Source: Actinomycetes bacterium (GTDB taxonomy: Bacteria; Actinomycetota; Acidimicrobiia; Acidimicrobiales; Palsa-688). Taken from it: a stretch of DNA of 64,000 nt. The notes beneath the pieces were generated by a model that made no database searches, had not been told where the DNA came from, and worked only from the letters and a program-made list of their open reading frames with translations. Location of the stretch: positions 1 to 64,000 of the forward strand of contig JAJYMM010000173.1 of NCBI GenBank assembly GCA_021787035.1, written 5' to 3'. Below are positions 36,595 to 45,723 of the stretch, piece after piece; position 1 is the stretch's first letter; each line of letters opens with the position of its first letter. The translations under genes were made by a program, and so were the position numbers.

Positions 36595-36613
36595 GAGACG
36601 CTTTCAGCGCCTC
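36595..36613 (-). terminator. Hairpin at the end of the GH51 gene
   Basis: GAGACGCT and AGCGCCTC form an 8-bp stem with one mismatch around a TTC loop, overlapping the GH51 stop codon. There is no long T run, so it may slow decay or attenuate rather than terminate fully; the binding protein lies downstream on the same strand. Confidence 0.3.
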
Positions 36614-38058
36614 GTTATGCCCGATTCAAATAGCGTGAACGACTTTGGCAGCAGGTCTAAGACGACCACGGCATCCTTCGGCTCCACCTCCCCTTCGTGT
36701 GTTGAGGCTTCCTGCACGCCTGGCACGGGCGACGGCCGCTCAGACCCAACCACCGTCTGAAGCCTCCCTCTTCTCGCGAACATCCCAGTCTTGAGAACGA
36801 CCTCCACTCGTTCGACGTCCTCTGACCGGTTCACCAGCGTCAGGGCAATGTTTGCGCGTTCACTGTCAACCGTCGCGGCCACGTCCACCAAGTCGAACGG
36901 GCCAAGGTCATCAATTCGGTGCCTCCATCGGCTCATGTGCTCCTCTGGAGCTGCCACCCGTGGCCCTTCGACGAAAGTATCGACCGCCTCGGCGAGGTGC
37001 CCTCGTGAGTGGAGAAGGAACGGGAAGTAGATTGGCTGCGCCACGGCCGCATCCGTACTAGTCACTATGGGCGCGATGGCATTGACCATTTGTGCCATAT
37101 TGGCTATGGCAACCCACGCGCTGTTGCGGACAAAGATGTTCAAAAACGTACCCACCGCGAGGGCATCGGAGAAGTTGTAGCGTTCCTCCAGACCTCCGTC
37201 CATGGCTCGGAACCAGACGTTCCACTCGTCGTAGGCGAGACGTGGTGCTCTTGGCAGCTGGTGCTTGTAGGCAGACCGCCTGAGCAGCGTCGAGGCAGTC
37301 TGAATGGCGCGCTCCGCAGCGTGCGGTGATAAGACGTTGGTCCAGTAGTCGTCCGAACCGGTATAGATGTGGACCGAATGCAGGTCGACGTACGGCGCCA
37401 GGGCGTCGATCACTTTCACGTCCCAGTCGGTCCAGCCCAACTCCCCGCAAGAGACGAGCTTGGCGTGTGGATCCAGCATCCTTATGGCCCTTGCCCATCG
37501 CGTGGCCTCGGCAATGTACTCCTCCGCAGACAACGCCCCCACCTGCCACGCACCGTATATCTCGTTGCCAAGCCCCCACCAGGGCACGTCAAACGGCTCC
37601 TCCTGGCCATTGCTCCGGCGCAGGTCCGCCCAGTGAGTCTGGCGGTCAGAGTTGCAGTACTCGACCCACGCGAGGGCTTCTTCCAAGGAACCGGTCCCCA
37701 TGTTGAGGCAGATGTAGGGCTCCGCCCCCAGTTCGCGGCAGTATGAGATGTACTCGTCCGTACCGAAGGTGTTCGGCTCGGTCCCGCCCCACGCCAGCTC
37801 GGGGCGCTCGAGCCGCTCAGCAGCCGGGCCCACCCCGTCACGCCAGTGGTAATTGGACACGAAGTTACCACCGGGCCATCGGAGGACGCTTACGCGCAAA
37901 CGCTTCATCAGCTCGAGGACGTCCTCACGGAACCCGCGGCTGTCGCTCAAGGGCGACCCCGGCTCGTAGACGCCGCCGTAGATGCAGCGACCCAAGTGTT
38001 CGATGAAGCCACCGAAGATGCGTCGGTCAACGGCTCCCAGTACGCGCCCGGTGTCCAC
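36604..38058 (-). CDS. abfA: Alpha-L-arabinofuranosidase (GH51)
   Basis: Cytoplasmic retaining arabinofuranosidase releasing arabinose from arabino-oligosaccharides. TIM-barrel motifs: FGGFIEHLGRCIYGGVYEPG, RWPGGNFVSNYHWRDGVGP, acid/base E166 in WWGLGNEIYGAWQVG, nucleophile E278 in RLAYDEWNVWF; then a C-terminal jelly roll. No signal peptide. As written the first in-frame start is GTG 38058. Upstream, a 25-bp duplication (38036-38085) shifts the frame. With one copy removed the gene starts at an ATG giving MGKLTTISVDTGRVLGAV, the expected N-terminus. First gene of the minus-strand arabinan operon. Confidence 0.92.
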   Translation of the reverse strand: MDTGRVLGAVDRRIFGGFIEHLGRCIYGGVYEPGSPLSDSRGFREDVLELMKRLRVSVLRWPGGNFVSNYHWRDGVGPAAERLERPELAWGGTEPNTFGTDEYISYCRELGAEPYICLNMGTGSLEEALAWVEYCNSDRQTHWADLRRSNGQEEPFDVPWWGLGNEIYGAWQVGALSAEEYIAEATRWARAIRMLDPHAKLVSCGELGWTDWDVKVIDALAPYVDLHSVHIYTGSDDYWTNVLSPHAAERAIQTASTLLRRSAYKHQLPRAPRLAYDEWNVWFRAMDGGLEERYNFSDALAVGTFLNIFVRNSAWVAIANMAQMVNAIAPIVTSTDAAVAQPIYFPFLLHSRGHLAEAVDTFVEGPRVAAPEEHMSRWRHRIDDLGPFDLVDVAATVDSERANIALTLVNRSEDVERVEVVLKTGMFARRGRLQTVVGSERPSPVPGVQEASTHEGEVEPKDAVVVLDLLPKSFTLFESGITRR

Positions 38059-38085
38059 TGCCCAGTACGCGCCCGGTGTCCACTG
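38036..38085. repeat. 25-bp perfect tandem duplication (frameshifting GH51 5' end)
   Basis: Copies 38036-38060 and 38061-38085 are identical. The change moves the natural ATG start (minus strand, about 38107) out of frame with the GH51 body. Confidence 0.95.
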
Positions 38086-38270
38086 AGATCGTGGTCAATT
38101 TCCCCATCCTGCCCCTAGCCGAGAGCGAACGTTCGCTCAGACGAGAGTTCAGTGTAACAAGTCGCTATGAGCGGGTCAATGCACCCCACCGCGAACATTC
38201 CCCGAAACGCAGGAGCGCCGCGTACCAATGCCTTGACTTGCACTTCCTCATCCCACTACCGTCACGAAGG

Positions 38271-40463
38271 ATGTTAGCGTTCACACGCCAGGCGCTACTA
38301 GACGCCCGCTCTTTCCACCCGTCCCGTGGCATTGGGGGAAGCGCCCCCGAGGTACCGGGACGCCGAGGTCAAAACCTTTCCCGAAACCCCCGCCCGTCAA
38401 ACGTCCCGGCCAATGGTTCCCACCATCCCGGGGCCAGCCGGCGAAGGCGGGCCCTCGGGGCAGTCGTCACCGCCCTCGTTTCCCTGGCAGCACAACCCCT
38501 GGCACTTGGCGCTTCGAGCGCGGTAGCCAACGCTCAAGCACCTCCCACCACCCGACCGGCACCGCGACCCACTACCCGCGGCGAGCTCCCCTGTGACATT
38601 TATGGAGCTGCCGGCGCGCCCTGTGTCGGGGCATTTAGCACCGTCCGAGCTTTGTACGCCGACTATGAGGGGCCGCTCTATAAGATTCGGCGGGCTTCGG
38701 ACGGAGCCACACGCGACATCGGGGTCTCAAGCGCGGGCGGTTATGCGAACGCCAGCGCGCAGGTGGGGTTCTGCTCTCACACGACTTGCACGATCACGGA
38801 GATCTACGATCAGTCCCCGCAGCACAACAACTTGTACATTGAAGGTGCGGGCGGCAATGGGTCGGCAGACCGCGGTGCGCCAGCCAATGCGCTTCCAAAT
38901 ACTGCTGGTGGCAAGGAAGTATACGGTCTCGAGATCTCAGCCGGTATGGGCTATCGCAACGACCACACAAAGGGTGTGCCTGTGGGTGCCGAACCCCAGG
39001 GGGTCTACATGGTGACTTCAGGGGCCCACGTCAACAATAAGTGCTGCTTTGACTTCGGCAATGCTGAGGTCAACAACGACGACAACGGCAACGGCCACAT
39101 GGACGCCCTAAACTTCAGCACTGAATGTTGGTTCACCTGCCACGGCACTGGGCCGTGGGCACAGGCGGATCTCGAAAACGGCCTGTTCCAGTCGGACAGC
39201 GGCGGCAGCCAGGACCCACAAAACACGGGAACTGGCCCACTGCCTTTCGTGACAGCGATGCTGACGAACAACGGCCTCAACTACTTCTCACTCGAACAAG
39301 GCAACGCCCAGTTGGGAGGTCTCAGCACAGAATATGCAGGTCCAGAGCCCTACAACAGCGGTATAGGGTACTCGCCCATGCACCAAGAGGGTGCGATCGT
39401 CCTGGGCACCGGCGGTGACAACTCCAATGGCTCGATCGGCTCCTTCTTTGAAGGCGTCATAACGGCAGGTATACCGCCGGCGTCTGCGAACAACGCGGTA
39501 CAAGATAATATCGTCTCTGTTGGATATGGCAGGCCGCTGGGCCCCGTGGGCTCACTGGTACCAGGCTCCGAGGTCTCCCTGCGCGCGACCAGTCCCAGTA
39601 GCAGCCAGGAGTACATACGTACGGGCACTTCCAACAACGGCCTGGCTGTAATTGCACCGGTGGGGCCCACGAGTTCGCCCAGAGCAAAGGCCGATGCCTC
39701 GTGGGTAGTTCAGCCAGGCTTGGCCAACGCATCCTGCGTCTCTTTCGAGGCTTTCAGCGACCCGGGCGCCTACCTAGAGAGCACAGACTTCGCCCTCCAT
39801 GTGAGACCCGACGACGGCAGCACGGCATTCGCTCGCGGTGCGACCTTCTGCCCCCGAAGCGTGGGCGGGACGAGGGGGACGGTCTTCCAGTCGTATGGCT
39901 ACCCAGACATGTACATCCGCCATTACGATCAGCATGTCTATTTGGCGAGCGACGGGGGCACAAGCGACTGGGACGTATTCGTGGGTTGGGGACTCGACAC
40001 CGGCTGGGCTGTCACTGCACCCTGGGCGCAGGCGGGATTTCACGAGCTCGCCGTGCGCAGCGATGGCCTTTGCGTAGGCTCACCAGCGGGCAACTTACCC
40101 GGCCAACCTGTCGTCCAAGAGACCTGCGGCAGCTCAGGCCAAGGGTACACAGGGGCAGAGCTGGTCCCGATCTCTGGTGGATATGGCGAAATCCAATTGA
40201 GTAACTCCGGCAACGACATAGCAGTTTCCGGCAACCCGGCCACAACTGGCACCCCGGACGTGGTCGAGGAACCTCCAAGCGGCTCAGCTACGAGCCTCTG
40301 GTTGCCGGTCGTCCAACCGGACGGTTCTCTCAAACTCATTAGCGCCAGCAGTGGCCTGTGTCTTAGTGTTTACGGGGATATCCCTCGGCCCGGCCAAAAA
40401 CTCGACCAGTCGAGATGCTCATCGCTGCCAGGAGCCACTTGGCAAAGCTTCAGCTTCAAATGA
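38271..40463 (+). CDS. Secreted alpha-L-arabinofuranosidase GH54 with CBM42 and C-terminal lectin-like domain
   Basis: Mature protein opens with the GH54 sequence LPCDIYGAAGAPCVGAFSTV and RALYADYEGPLYKIRRASDG. The vicinal Cys pair is in NKCCFDFGNAEVNN and the likely nucleophile Glu in LNFSTECWF; GGDNSNGSIGSFFEGV carries the expected acid/base Asp. Next comes an arabinose-binding AbfB/CBM42 domain (VSFEAFSDPGAYLESTDFAL, QSYGYPDMYIRHYDQHVYL). Last is a Cys-paired beta-trefoil-like segment (GLCVGSPAGNLPGQPVVQETC, SGLCLSVYGDIPRPGQKLDQ). A late signal segment (ALGAVVTALVSLAAQPLALG) follows a long basic N-terminus. ATG 38271 is taken; the frame opens to 38076. Divergent from GH51. GH54 is best known from fungi. 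Confidence 0.9.
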   Translation: MLAFTRQALLDARSFHPSRGIGGSAPEVPGRRGQNLSRNPRPSNVPANGSHHPGASRRRRALGAVVTALVSLAAQPLALGASSAVANAQAPPTTRPAPRPTTRGELPCDIYGAAGAPCVGAFSTVRALYADYEGPLYKIRRASDGATRDIGVSSAGGYANASAQVGFCSHTTCTITEIYDQSPQHNNLYIEGAGGNGSADRGAPANALPNTAGGKEVYGLEISAGMGYRNDHTKGVPVGAEPQGVYMVTSGAHVNNKCCFDFGNAEVNNDDNGNGHMDALNFSTECWFTCHGTGPWAQADLENGLFQSDSGGSQDPQNTGTGPLPFVTAMLTNNGLNYFSLEQGNAQLGGLSTEYAGPEPYNSGIGYSPMHQEGAIVLGTGGDNSNGSIGSFFEGVITAGIPPASANNAVQDNIVSVGYGRPLGPVGSLVPGSEVSLRATSPSSSQEYIRTGTSNNGLAVIAPVGPTSSPRAKADASWVVQPGLANASCVSFEAFSDPGAYLESTDFALHVRPDDGSTAFARGATFCPRSVGGTRGTVFQSYGYPDMYIRHYDQHVYLASDGGTSDWDVFVGWGLDTGWAVTAPWAQAGFHELAVRSDGLCVGSPAGNLPGQPVVQETCGSSGQGYTGAELVPISGGYGEIQLSNSGNDIAVSGNPATTGTPDVVEEPPSGSATSLWLPVVQPDGSLKLISASSGLCLSVYGDIPRPGQKLDQSRCSSLPGATWQSFSFK

Positions 40464-41297
40464 CGCCTCATTAGAATTGGCGCGCTAGGAACTAAACGGG
40501 AGGCAGTGTTGCCACCGTGGCCGAGTGCTGGACAGCTTGGTACGGGTACCGGTGATTTGGCGCAATAACCTACGCTCGTGAAACAGAGGGACCGCCTTGG
40601 AGCCGCGAAGCGATTGGTTGAGCAGCTCCGCGCGAACACCATGCTGGGCTCCCTCGGGCCCCGGTGGTCGTAGTTGTCGAGGGTCCTCCACGCTCGCCTG
40701 TTGAGCACCACCACGCTGGTTGGGGCGGCACTCGGCGGTTACCTCGGACACTAGACCTCGGGGCCCCCCTCGACGAGAAGTTGGACTGGTCCAGCCCCCG
40801 CTGCCCACCGGACAACGACGCCACCGGACCGACTTGAGCTGCCTCCGTGAGTCCCGCGTCCAACCTGCGGGCCGTTTCGAGTCCCCCCGCTTGGGGTACA
40901 AAGTGGGATCGCCTGACTGAAGCTACTGGCAATCCTTGGATGGAGGGCATACGAAACACGAACAGGTTATCAATCTGCCCCTGCAGGCCTTGGAAACCGA
41001 GCTGGGCGACGCTGAGGTTTATAAGACCGCCCTCAGGTGCGTCCCGGGCACCGGCTGGCAAGGGCAGCTCGGCAAGCCCGTTGCTGTCGGCGAGGTGGAA
41101 GACAATGAGGGCGAGCACCTCGACCACGGCGTGGGGTGGCGTAGGGAGCCATGGACCGAACCTTTCGGTACAAAGGCCGTCCCTCCGCCCCCTAAGGAGC
41201 GAAAAGATACGAACACGGCTGTCGGTGCTGCGCGCGCTAAGCAAGCCCGCGCAAAGGTCACCTGAGCCCAGGCGAACCCACGGTTACGACAGCCAAC
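40464..41297. other. Gap with no confident gene; possible remnant at 40936-41265 (+)
   Basis: Over 800 bp between GH54 and the AI-2E-type gene. The plus-strand frame 40936-41265 begins HEQVINLPLQALETELGDAE followed by VYKTALRCV, which resembles the first helix pair of small ferritin-like proteins, then turns to unrelated low-complexity sequence. I read it as a possible decayed fragment. A longer minus-strand frame (40570-41244) has no protein-like character. Confidence 0.3.
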
Positions 41298-42485
41298 ATG
41301 GAAGCTCAGACTGCCTCCAATGGGACAACCGCTCCTGCGCCAGAACCGGTCTTGGACGTCGACCCCTCGACAGCTCCCCCCCCTGCCGGTCTGGTCCTCC
41401 CACCCGGCGTGGAAACCCAACACGACAAGACCGGCAAAAACCTTGGGGTCGTCGGCCGGCCGCTGGACCGCAGGACGCCGTTTTACGTTGGCCTCACCGG
41501 CGGCCTAGGGTTAGGCGCCGCCTATGTAATCGGTCGGGCCATTGGCGACATCACCAGCGTCTTGGTCCTGATCGGGTTGGCCCTGTTCATTGCCGTGGGC
41601 TTGAACCCGATCCTTGTATCCCTCGTTCACCGCGGCCTATCCCGGGGCGTGGCGGTAGCCATTGTCACACTGAGCTTCGCGATCGCAGTTGGCGCCTTCA
41701 TCCTGGCTGCGGTGCCGCCGGTGTCCCATGAGGTACAGACCCTGGTAACCAATTACCCACGCTATAAGGTGTATTTGCTCTCTGGCCGGGGATGGGCAGG
41801 AAACCTGGTCACCAAGCTCCAGCTACGGCACTATTTCAAGGGTAACTCGAAGTTGGATCTTACGTCTATCACGGGTGGGGTCCTAGGCGCGGGCAAGCTG
41901 GTGCTCTCGCTCGGGGTGGCGACCGTGAGCGTGGTAGTCATGACGATCTACTTTCTCATAGCTCTACCAGGCGTGAAGCGGCTCTGGCTCTCGCTCGTCC
42001 CGATAAGCCGTCGCCAGCGCGTCGAGCTTCTCACCGAAGAGGTTTTCGACCGAGTGGGCGGCTTCATGCTCGGCAACCTGCTCACCTCGGCAGTGGCTGG
42101 GTTCGGCACCTTTATATGGCTGAGCGTCTTCGGCGTACCCTATGCGCTGCTCCTGGCCCTCTTCGTGGCTCTCTTCGACCTAATACCGATGGTCGGCTCA
42201 ACTATTGCCGGCCTGGTGGTAACCGCCGTATCGCTCAGCAAAGGCCTGCCACTCGCCATCGCTACCGGGATCTTCTACGTCGTCTACCGGCTCGTCGAAG
42301 ACTACCTACTAAACCCGCGGGTCATGAAACATACGGTAAAGGTGAGCCCTGGCCTCACCATCATCGCCACCCTGATCGGCGGTACGTTGCTCGGCCTCAT
42401 CGGGGCCCTGGTCGCTATACCAGCGGCTGCCACCGTCGAGCTGTTGCTCCAAGAGGTAGCCTTCCCCCGCCAAAACCAACGGTGA
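41298..42485 (+). CDS. AI-2E family transporter (PerM/YhhT-like)
   Basis: 395 residues with a Pro-rich cytoplasmic N-terminus of about 60 residues and eight predicted helices. Family signs: VLVLIGLALFIAVGLNPIL at the second helix, FDLIPMVGSTIAGLVVTAVS, and LVEDYLLNPRVMKHTVKVSP near the end. Some members export autoinducer-2; others act as sodium/proton antiporters, so substrate is open. ATG 41298 fits the start of homology. It stands alone. Confidence 0.87.
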   Translation: MEAQTASNGTTAPAPEPVLDVDPSTAPPPAGLVLPPGVETQHDKTGKNLGVVGRPLDRRTPFYVGLTGGLGLGAAYVIGRAIGDITSVLVLIGLALFIAVGLNPILVSLVHRGLSRGVAVAIVTLSFAIAVGAFILAAVPPVSHEVQTLVTNYPRYKVYLLSGRGWAGNLVTKLQLRHYFKGNSKLDLTSITGGVLGAGKLVLSLGVATVSVVVMTIYFLIALPGVKRLWLSLVPISRRQRVELLTEEVFDRVGGFMLGNLLTSAVAGFGTFIWLSVFGVPYALLLALFVALFDLIPMVGSTIAGLVVTAVSLSKGLPLAIATGIFYVVYRLVEDYLLNPRVMKHTVKVSPGLTIIATLIGGTLLGLIGALVAIPAAATVELLLQEVAFPRQNQR

Positions 42486-42549
42486 GGGCACGCCCGACCC
42501 CCGGCCGCCAAGGTCCCGCTTTATCGACGGTATTTCCACAGGCTGTGAA

Positions 42550-42735
42550 CTACGACCTCTTCTTGCCTCCCGACGACTGGCTCCGCTCGGCCTCTTCTTC
42601 ATCGTAGTAGACCCATTCCGTTGCGAATTCATCGTCAGCTCCACGAAGCGGCCGAGGGGGAACAGGGCTTGTCTCGCAAGGCGCGCCCGGTCGGCTCGAA
42701 GCCTTCCGAACCACTTCGTCCTCCCCTGAACTCAC
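42550..42735 (-). CDS. Small hypothetical protein
   Basis: 61 residues; middle is acidic (DDEFATEWVYYDEEEAER) and the tail basic (SQSSGGKKRS). No family recognised. Kept because the composition is not that of a GC-rich shadow frame and the location between two plus-strand genes is free. Low certainty. Confidence 0.35.
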   Translation of the reverse strand: MSSGEDEVVRKASSRPGAPCETSPVPPRPLRGADDEFATEWVYYDEEEAERSQSSGGKKRS

Positions 42736-43034
42736 AATTGCAACCTTCGTTCCTTTGGCCTCGGGCCTTCACCGGCCTGGCTCTGCCTTGGCCCTGATAC
42801 CCTCATCTGACACCCGTGAAACGACATCGCTCAGCGGGGTCGCCTTGTGGGTATACAACGTCCTTAGCCCTAAAGCTGCTGACCCGGCCCCTTGGCCCAG
42901 ACGACGAGCGCCTCTAGGTTGCCAACTTGACCACCCAGACCTACCGGCGCTGTTGTCATGGAGGAAAGTCTGTACCGATCGGCCGAGCGCACTGGTAGAG
43001 TCGATTGCGAGCCGAGGGAGCCAGTTATCTCGAA

Positions 43035-43976
43035 ATGGTCGGGCTTCGGGACCACGTCGTCGATTTCTACGAACAAGAGGCTGAGCTTGCCGAGCGCGTC
43101 GCGGAGTACCTCGCCGACGGCTTGAGACGTGGGGAGGCTGCCATCGTCATCGCGACTCGCGAGCACCGTGCTCTCTTCGCTCGGTCCCTTGGCACCCGCG
43201 GCATAGACGTCGCCTGGTGCCGCTCTAATGGACTGCTAAGCGAAAGAGGTGCCGAAGCACTCCTTGGCAGCTTCTTCATCGATGGGACGCTTTACCCTTG
43301 GCGCTTCGACGCCACGGTTGGCCAGCTCGTCCGCTCGGCCAGGCGCCCCGCCGGCACAAGGGTGGTAGGCGAGATGGTGGACCTTCTCTGGGCGAAGGGT
43401 GACGCCCCGGGCGCCTTCTTGCTCGAGTCGATCTGGGACGAGCTCGTGGAGAGCTACAACGTCATGCTCTACTGCTGCAACCGGGCCAGTAGTATGGAGG
43501 GAGACGCTCGCGCGTTCGAGCGTACCGGCGACCTCCACAGCCGGGTCGTGTCAGCACCGGCAGCTATCGGCTGGGTGGGCTTTCGAGGTACCGAGAGCTT
43601 CCCCCCGGGTCCCACCTCGCCACGAGCCGTACGGCTCTTCACGGCCGACCTCTTGAAGCGCTGGGGCCTCGGGTCCCAAATCGACGTGGTAAGCATTATT
43701 GTCTCTGAGCTCACCACCAACGCTGTAGTCCACGCGGGAACACCCTTCCAGGTCGTCCTGTCGAGGCGGAAAAATGGGCTTCGCATCGCCGTGCACGACT
43801 CAAGCGGTGCCCTGCCGGTCCTGGCCCAACCAGAGGCCACCGCGACGAGCGGTCGAGGCATGGGGATAGTGGCTGCGCTGTCCAGCGACTGGGGCATCGA
43901 CCAAGGTCCGGCTGGCAAGACCGTCTGGGCCGACCTCGCAGTCCAACAGCACCTTCCGGCTCAAGACCCCTATTAG
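43035..43976 (+). CDS. MEDS-domain sensor with anti-sigma-type HATPase domain
   Basis: N-terminal MEDS domain (about residues 1-165; LRDHVVDFYEQEAELAERVA, AAIVIATREHRALFARSL, GTRVVGEMVDLLWAKGD, LESIWDELVESYNVMLYC). The C-terminal GHKL ATPase domain of the RsbW/SpoIIAB class (about 210-310) shows IIVSELTTNAVVHAGTPFQV and the G box TATSGRGMGIVAAL. Such proteins are common in actinobacteria and probably act as anti-sigma or partner-switch kinases responding to a small signal. ATG 43035 is preferred; TTG 43005 would add ten residues. No adjacent sigma factor or antagonist. Confidence 0.83.
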   Translation: MVGLRDHVVDFYEQEAELAERVAEYLADGLRRGEAAIVIATREHRALFARSLGTRGIDVAWCRSNGLLSERGAEALLGSFFIDGTLYPWRFDATVGQLVRSARRPAGTRVVGEMVDLLWAKGDAPGAFLLESIWDELVESYNVMLYCCNRASSMEGDARAFERTGDLHSRVVSAPAAIGWVGFRGTESFPPGPTSPRAVRLFTADLLKRWGLGSQIDVVSIIVSELTTNAVVHAGTPFQVVLSRRKNGLRIAVHDSSGALPVLAQPEATATSGRGMGIVAALSSDWGIDQGPAGKTVWADLAVQQHLPAQDPY

Positions 43977-44023
43977 CAAAGGGACCAGACCCGTCCTGCT
44001 GGCACTATTGGCAAACTTACTCC

Positions 44024-44422
44024 ATGGAGCTCCTAACAGATGAGGCCTTGATAATGGCCGGCGGATGGCACCCCCGCTATGCGAGGGTACTGCTCATCCA
44101 GTACATCGACGCCGAGGCCCTTGCCCTCGTCGACGGTAATGGTAACGGTGCTGAGGTCGAGTGCGAGCAATGGTCGTGGACAAGCGAAGGATGGGTTGAA
44201 CGCTCCAGCAACGGAATCGGGCCCTTGGATGGTCGAGCGCCGTGGACTTGGGGCGAGCTCGCCGACATTGGCTTTGTCGTGGGGTGCGCTGAGCCGGGCA
44301 CGACGGTCATGGTGAAATGGGGCACCGAGACCCAAGAGGCGATTGCCAACGACAACGGGGTCTGGGTCGGGCTGTTCGACGAGCGCCCCGCCACTTCTTC
44401 ACGACCGACGCTGGTTTTTTGA
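44024..44422 (+). CDS. Hypothetical protein
   Basis: 132 residues, acidic and Trp-rich (CEQWSWTSEGWVERSSNGIG, VMVKWGTETQEAIANDNGVW), no signal peptide or membrane segment. Family not recognised. Amino-acid composition and a clean start (ATGGAGCTC) support a real cytoplasmic protein. Follows the MEDS gene after 47 bp on the same strand, so possibly co-transcribed. Confidence 0.6.
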   Translation: MELLTDEALIMAGGWHPRYARVLLIQYIDAEALALVDGNGNGAEVECEQWSWTSEGWVERSSNGIGPLDGRAPWTWGELADIGFVVGCAEPGTTVMVKWGTETQEAIANDNGVWVGLFDERPATSSRPTLVF

Positions 44423-44450
44423 CGCTGAGAAGCTATGACTTGGTTCAACC

Positions 44451-45245
44451 CTACCTGGGAGGTACCTCCCGGGCTTTCAGCCGGAGCGACGTCCAGCTCC
44501 CGTCAGAAGACCAACCGCCATCGACCGGCAGCGCCACCCCATTTATGTAGCCACTACGAGAGGAGTCGCACAGGAACGCAACGGCCTGGGCCACGTCATG
44601 GGGGGTGGCGAACCGGGCCATCGGCACTTGGCCCGTTATGTCGCTGTCGGTGTACGCCCCGCTTCCCTGGTCTTCTAAGTCCATCTCCGTCTTGATCCAG
44701 CCCGGACAGACGGCGTTTACTCGCACACCGCGCCCACCCCACTCGGCCGCCAAGGTATAGGTAAGGCCCACCAGGCCATGCTTGGACGCGTTGTACGCGA
44801 CCCGGTGCGAGATCCCTCTCAGGCCGGCCACCGAAGCTACGTTGACGATCGCACCGCTGCCCACCGCCAGCATGGCCCGGCCAAACTCGCGGCATAGGAA
44901 AAACGGTGCAGTCAGGTTTACCTCGAGCACCCGTCGCCAGGCGTCAGCCGAGGTCTCTTCCGCCGGCACGAGTAGCGATATGCCCGCATTGTTGACCAGT
45001 GCATCGACGCGTCCAAAGTGTGAAATTACGTCGTGCGCCAACGCGACCACTTCCTGCTCCACAGAAACGTCCGCGACCCGCACGAGGATGCTGCCAGGGC
45101 CGGCTAGTGCACCCGCCACCCCGTCGAGGTCAACCAGGTCCACCAGCGCGAGGTCGTAGCCTTCGCCTGCCAGCGTAGTGGCGACGACCCGGCCGAGGCC
45201 TCGCGCCGCCCCGGTGACCACGGCCACCCGCTTGGTCGCTGCCAT
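44451..45245 (-). CDS. Short-chain dehydrogenase/reductase (classical SDR)
   Basis: 264-residue Rossmann oxidoreductase. Cofactor motif TGAARGLG at residues 11-18, NNAG in ALVNNAGISLLVP, and catalytic Ser-Tyr-Lys in NVASVAGLRGISHRVAYNAS followed by K. PGWIKTEMDLED is the usual substrate-loop start, and the C-terminus SGYINGVALPVDGGW is typical. An acidic residue after strand 2 (LALVDLVDLDG) suggests NAD preference. ATG 45245 begins homology; the frame is open to 45305. Substrate unknown. Confidence 0.88.
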   Translation of the reverse strand: MAATKRVAVVTGAARGLGRVVATTLAGEGYDLALVDLVDLDGVAGALAGPGSILVRVADVSVEQEVVALAHDVISHFGRVDALVNNAGISLLVPAEETSADAWRRVLEVNLTAPFFLCREFGRAMLAVGSGAIVNVASVAGLRGISHRVAYNASKHGLVGLTYTLAAEWGGRGVRVNAVCPGWIKTEMDLEDQGSGAYTDSDITGQVPMARFATPHDVAQAVAFLCDSSRSGYINGVALPVDGGWSSDGSWTSLRLKAREVPPR

Positions 45246-45723
45246 CACTGCAGTATGGCTCGGAAGTCGCCGGCAACGTCTAGCCGCCCTGCTTGAGAGC
45301 ACCACCGACGAGCACCTCAGCGAGCCCGCCTAGGCGCAGCCCGACCGCGTCAAGCCGGCACAAGAGCTCACGGAGCCTTAGGGTCTTCGTTGTCGTCAAG
45401 CGAGCGCTCAGTAGTTCGTTCACCTTTCGTTCACATTAGTGACACCGCCCGCACTCGGCACGCTCTGGCCCGCCGGAGGCCACCCGGCGCACGAGTCACG
45501 ACGCTTGGGCACTTAGCGGCGACCGTGCCATCAATCGCCGGCGGGTTACCGCTCGACGAGCCCCGCCGGCACGAGCGGCCCCTAACGTTGGCGCCATAGC
45601 TACTGACAGGTCCAGCGGGGCCGATGGCGCAACATGTCTACGAAGCGGCAGCACGCAGTGCCGGTCAGCCACTCGCCGGGGGCGTTCCACCGCTCCCGTG
45701 GGCCCGGCCCGGACGGCTAGCCC
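45246..45723. other. Divergent intergenic region
   Basis: About 480 bp between the SDR and the phytoene-desaturase-like gene. It holds two GTTCAC direct repeats near 45418-45434, followed by ATTAGTGAC, the only motif I would note. No gene seen. Confidence 0.4.

Noticed and set aside
40570-41244. 224-codon minus-strand frame in the gap after GH54
   Set aside because: No recognisable domain, no ribosome site, unbalanced Ser/Arg/Gly composition.
42870-43166. 98-codon minus-strand frame over the MEDS gene start
   Set aside because: Mirrors the plus-strand MEDS domain and its upstream region; no independent evidence.
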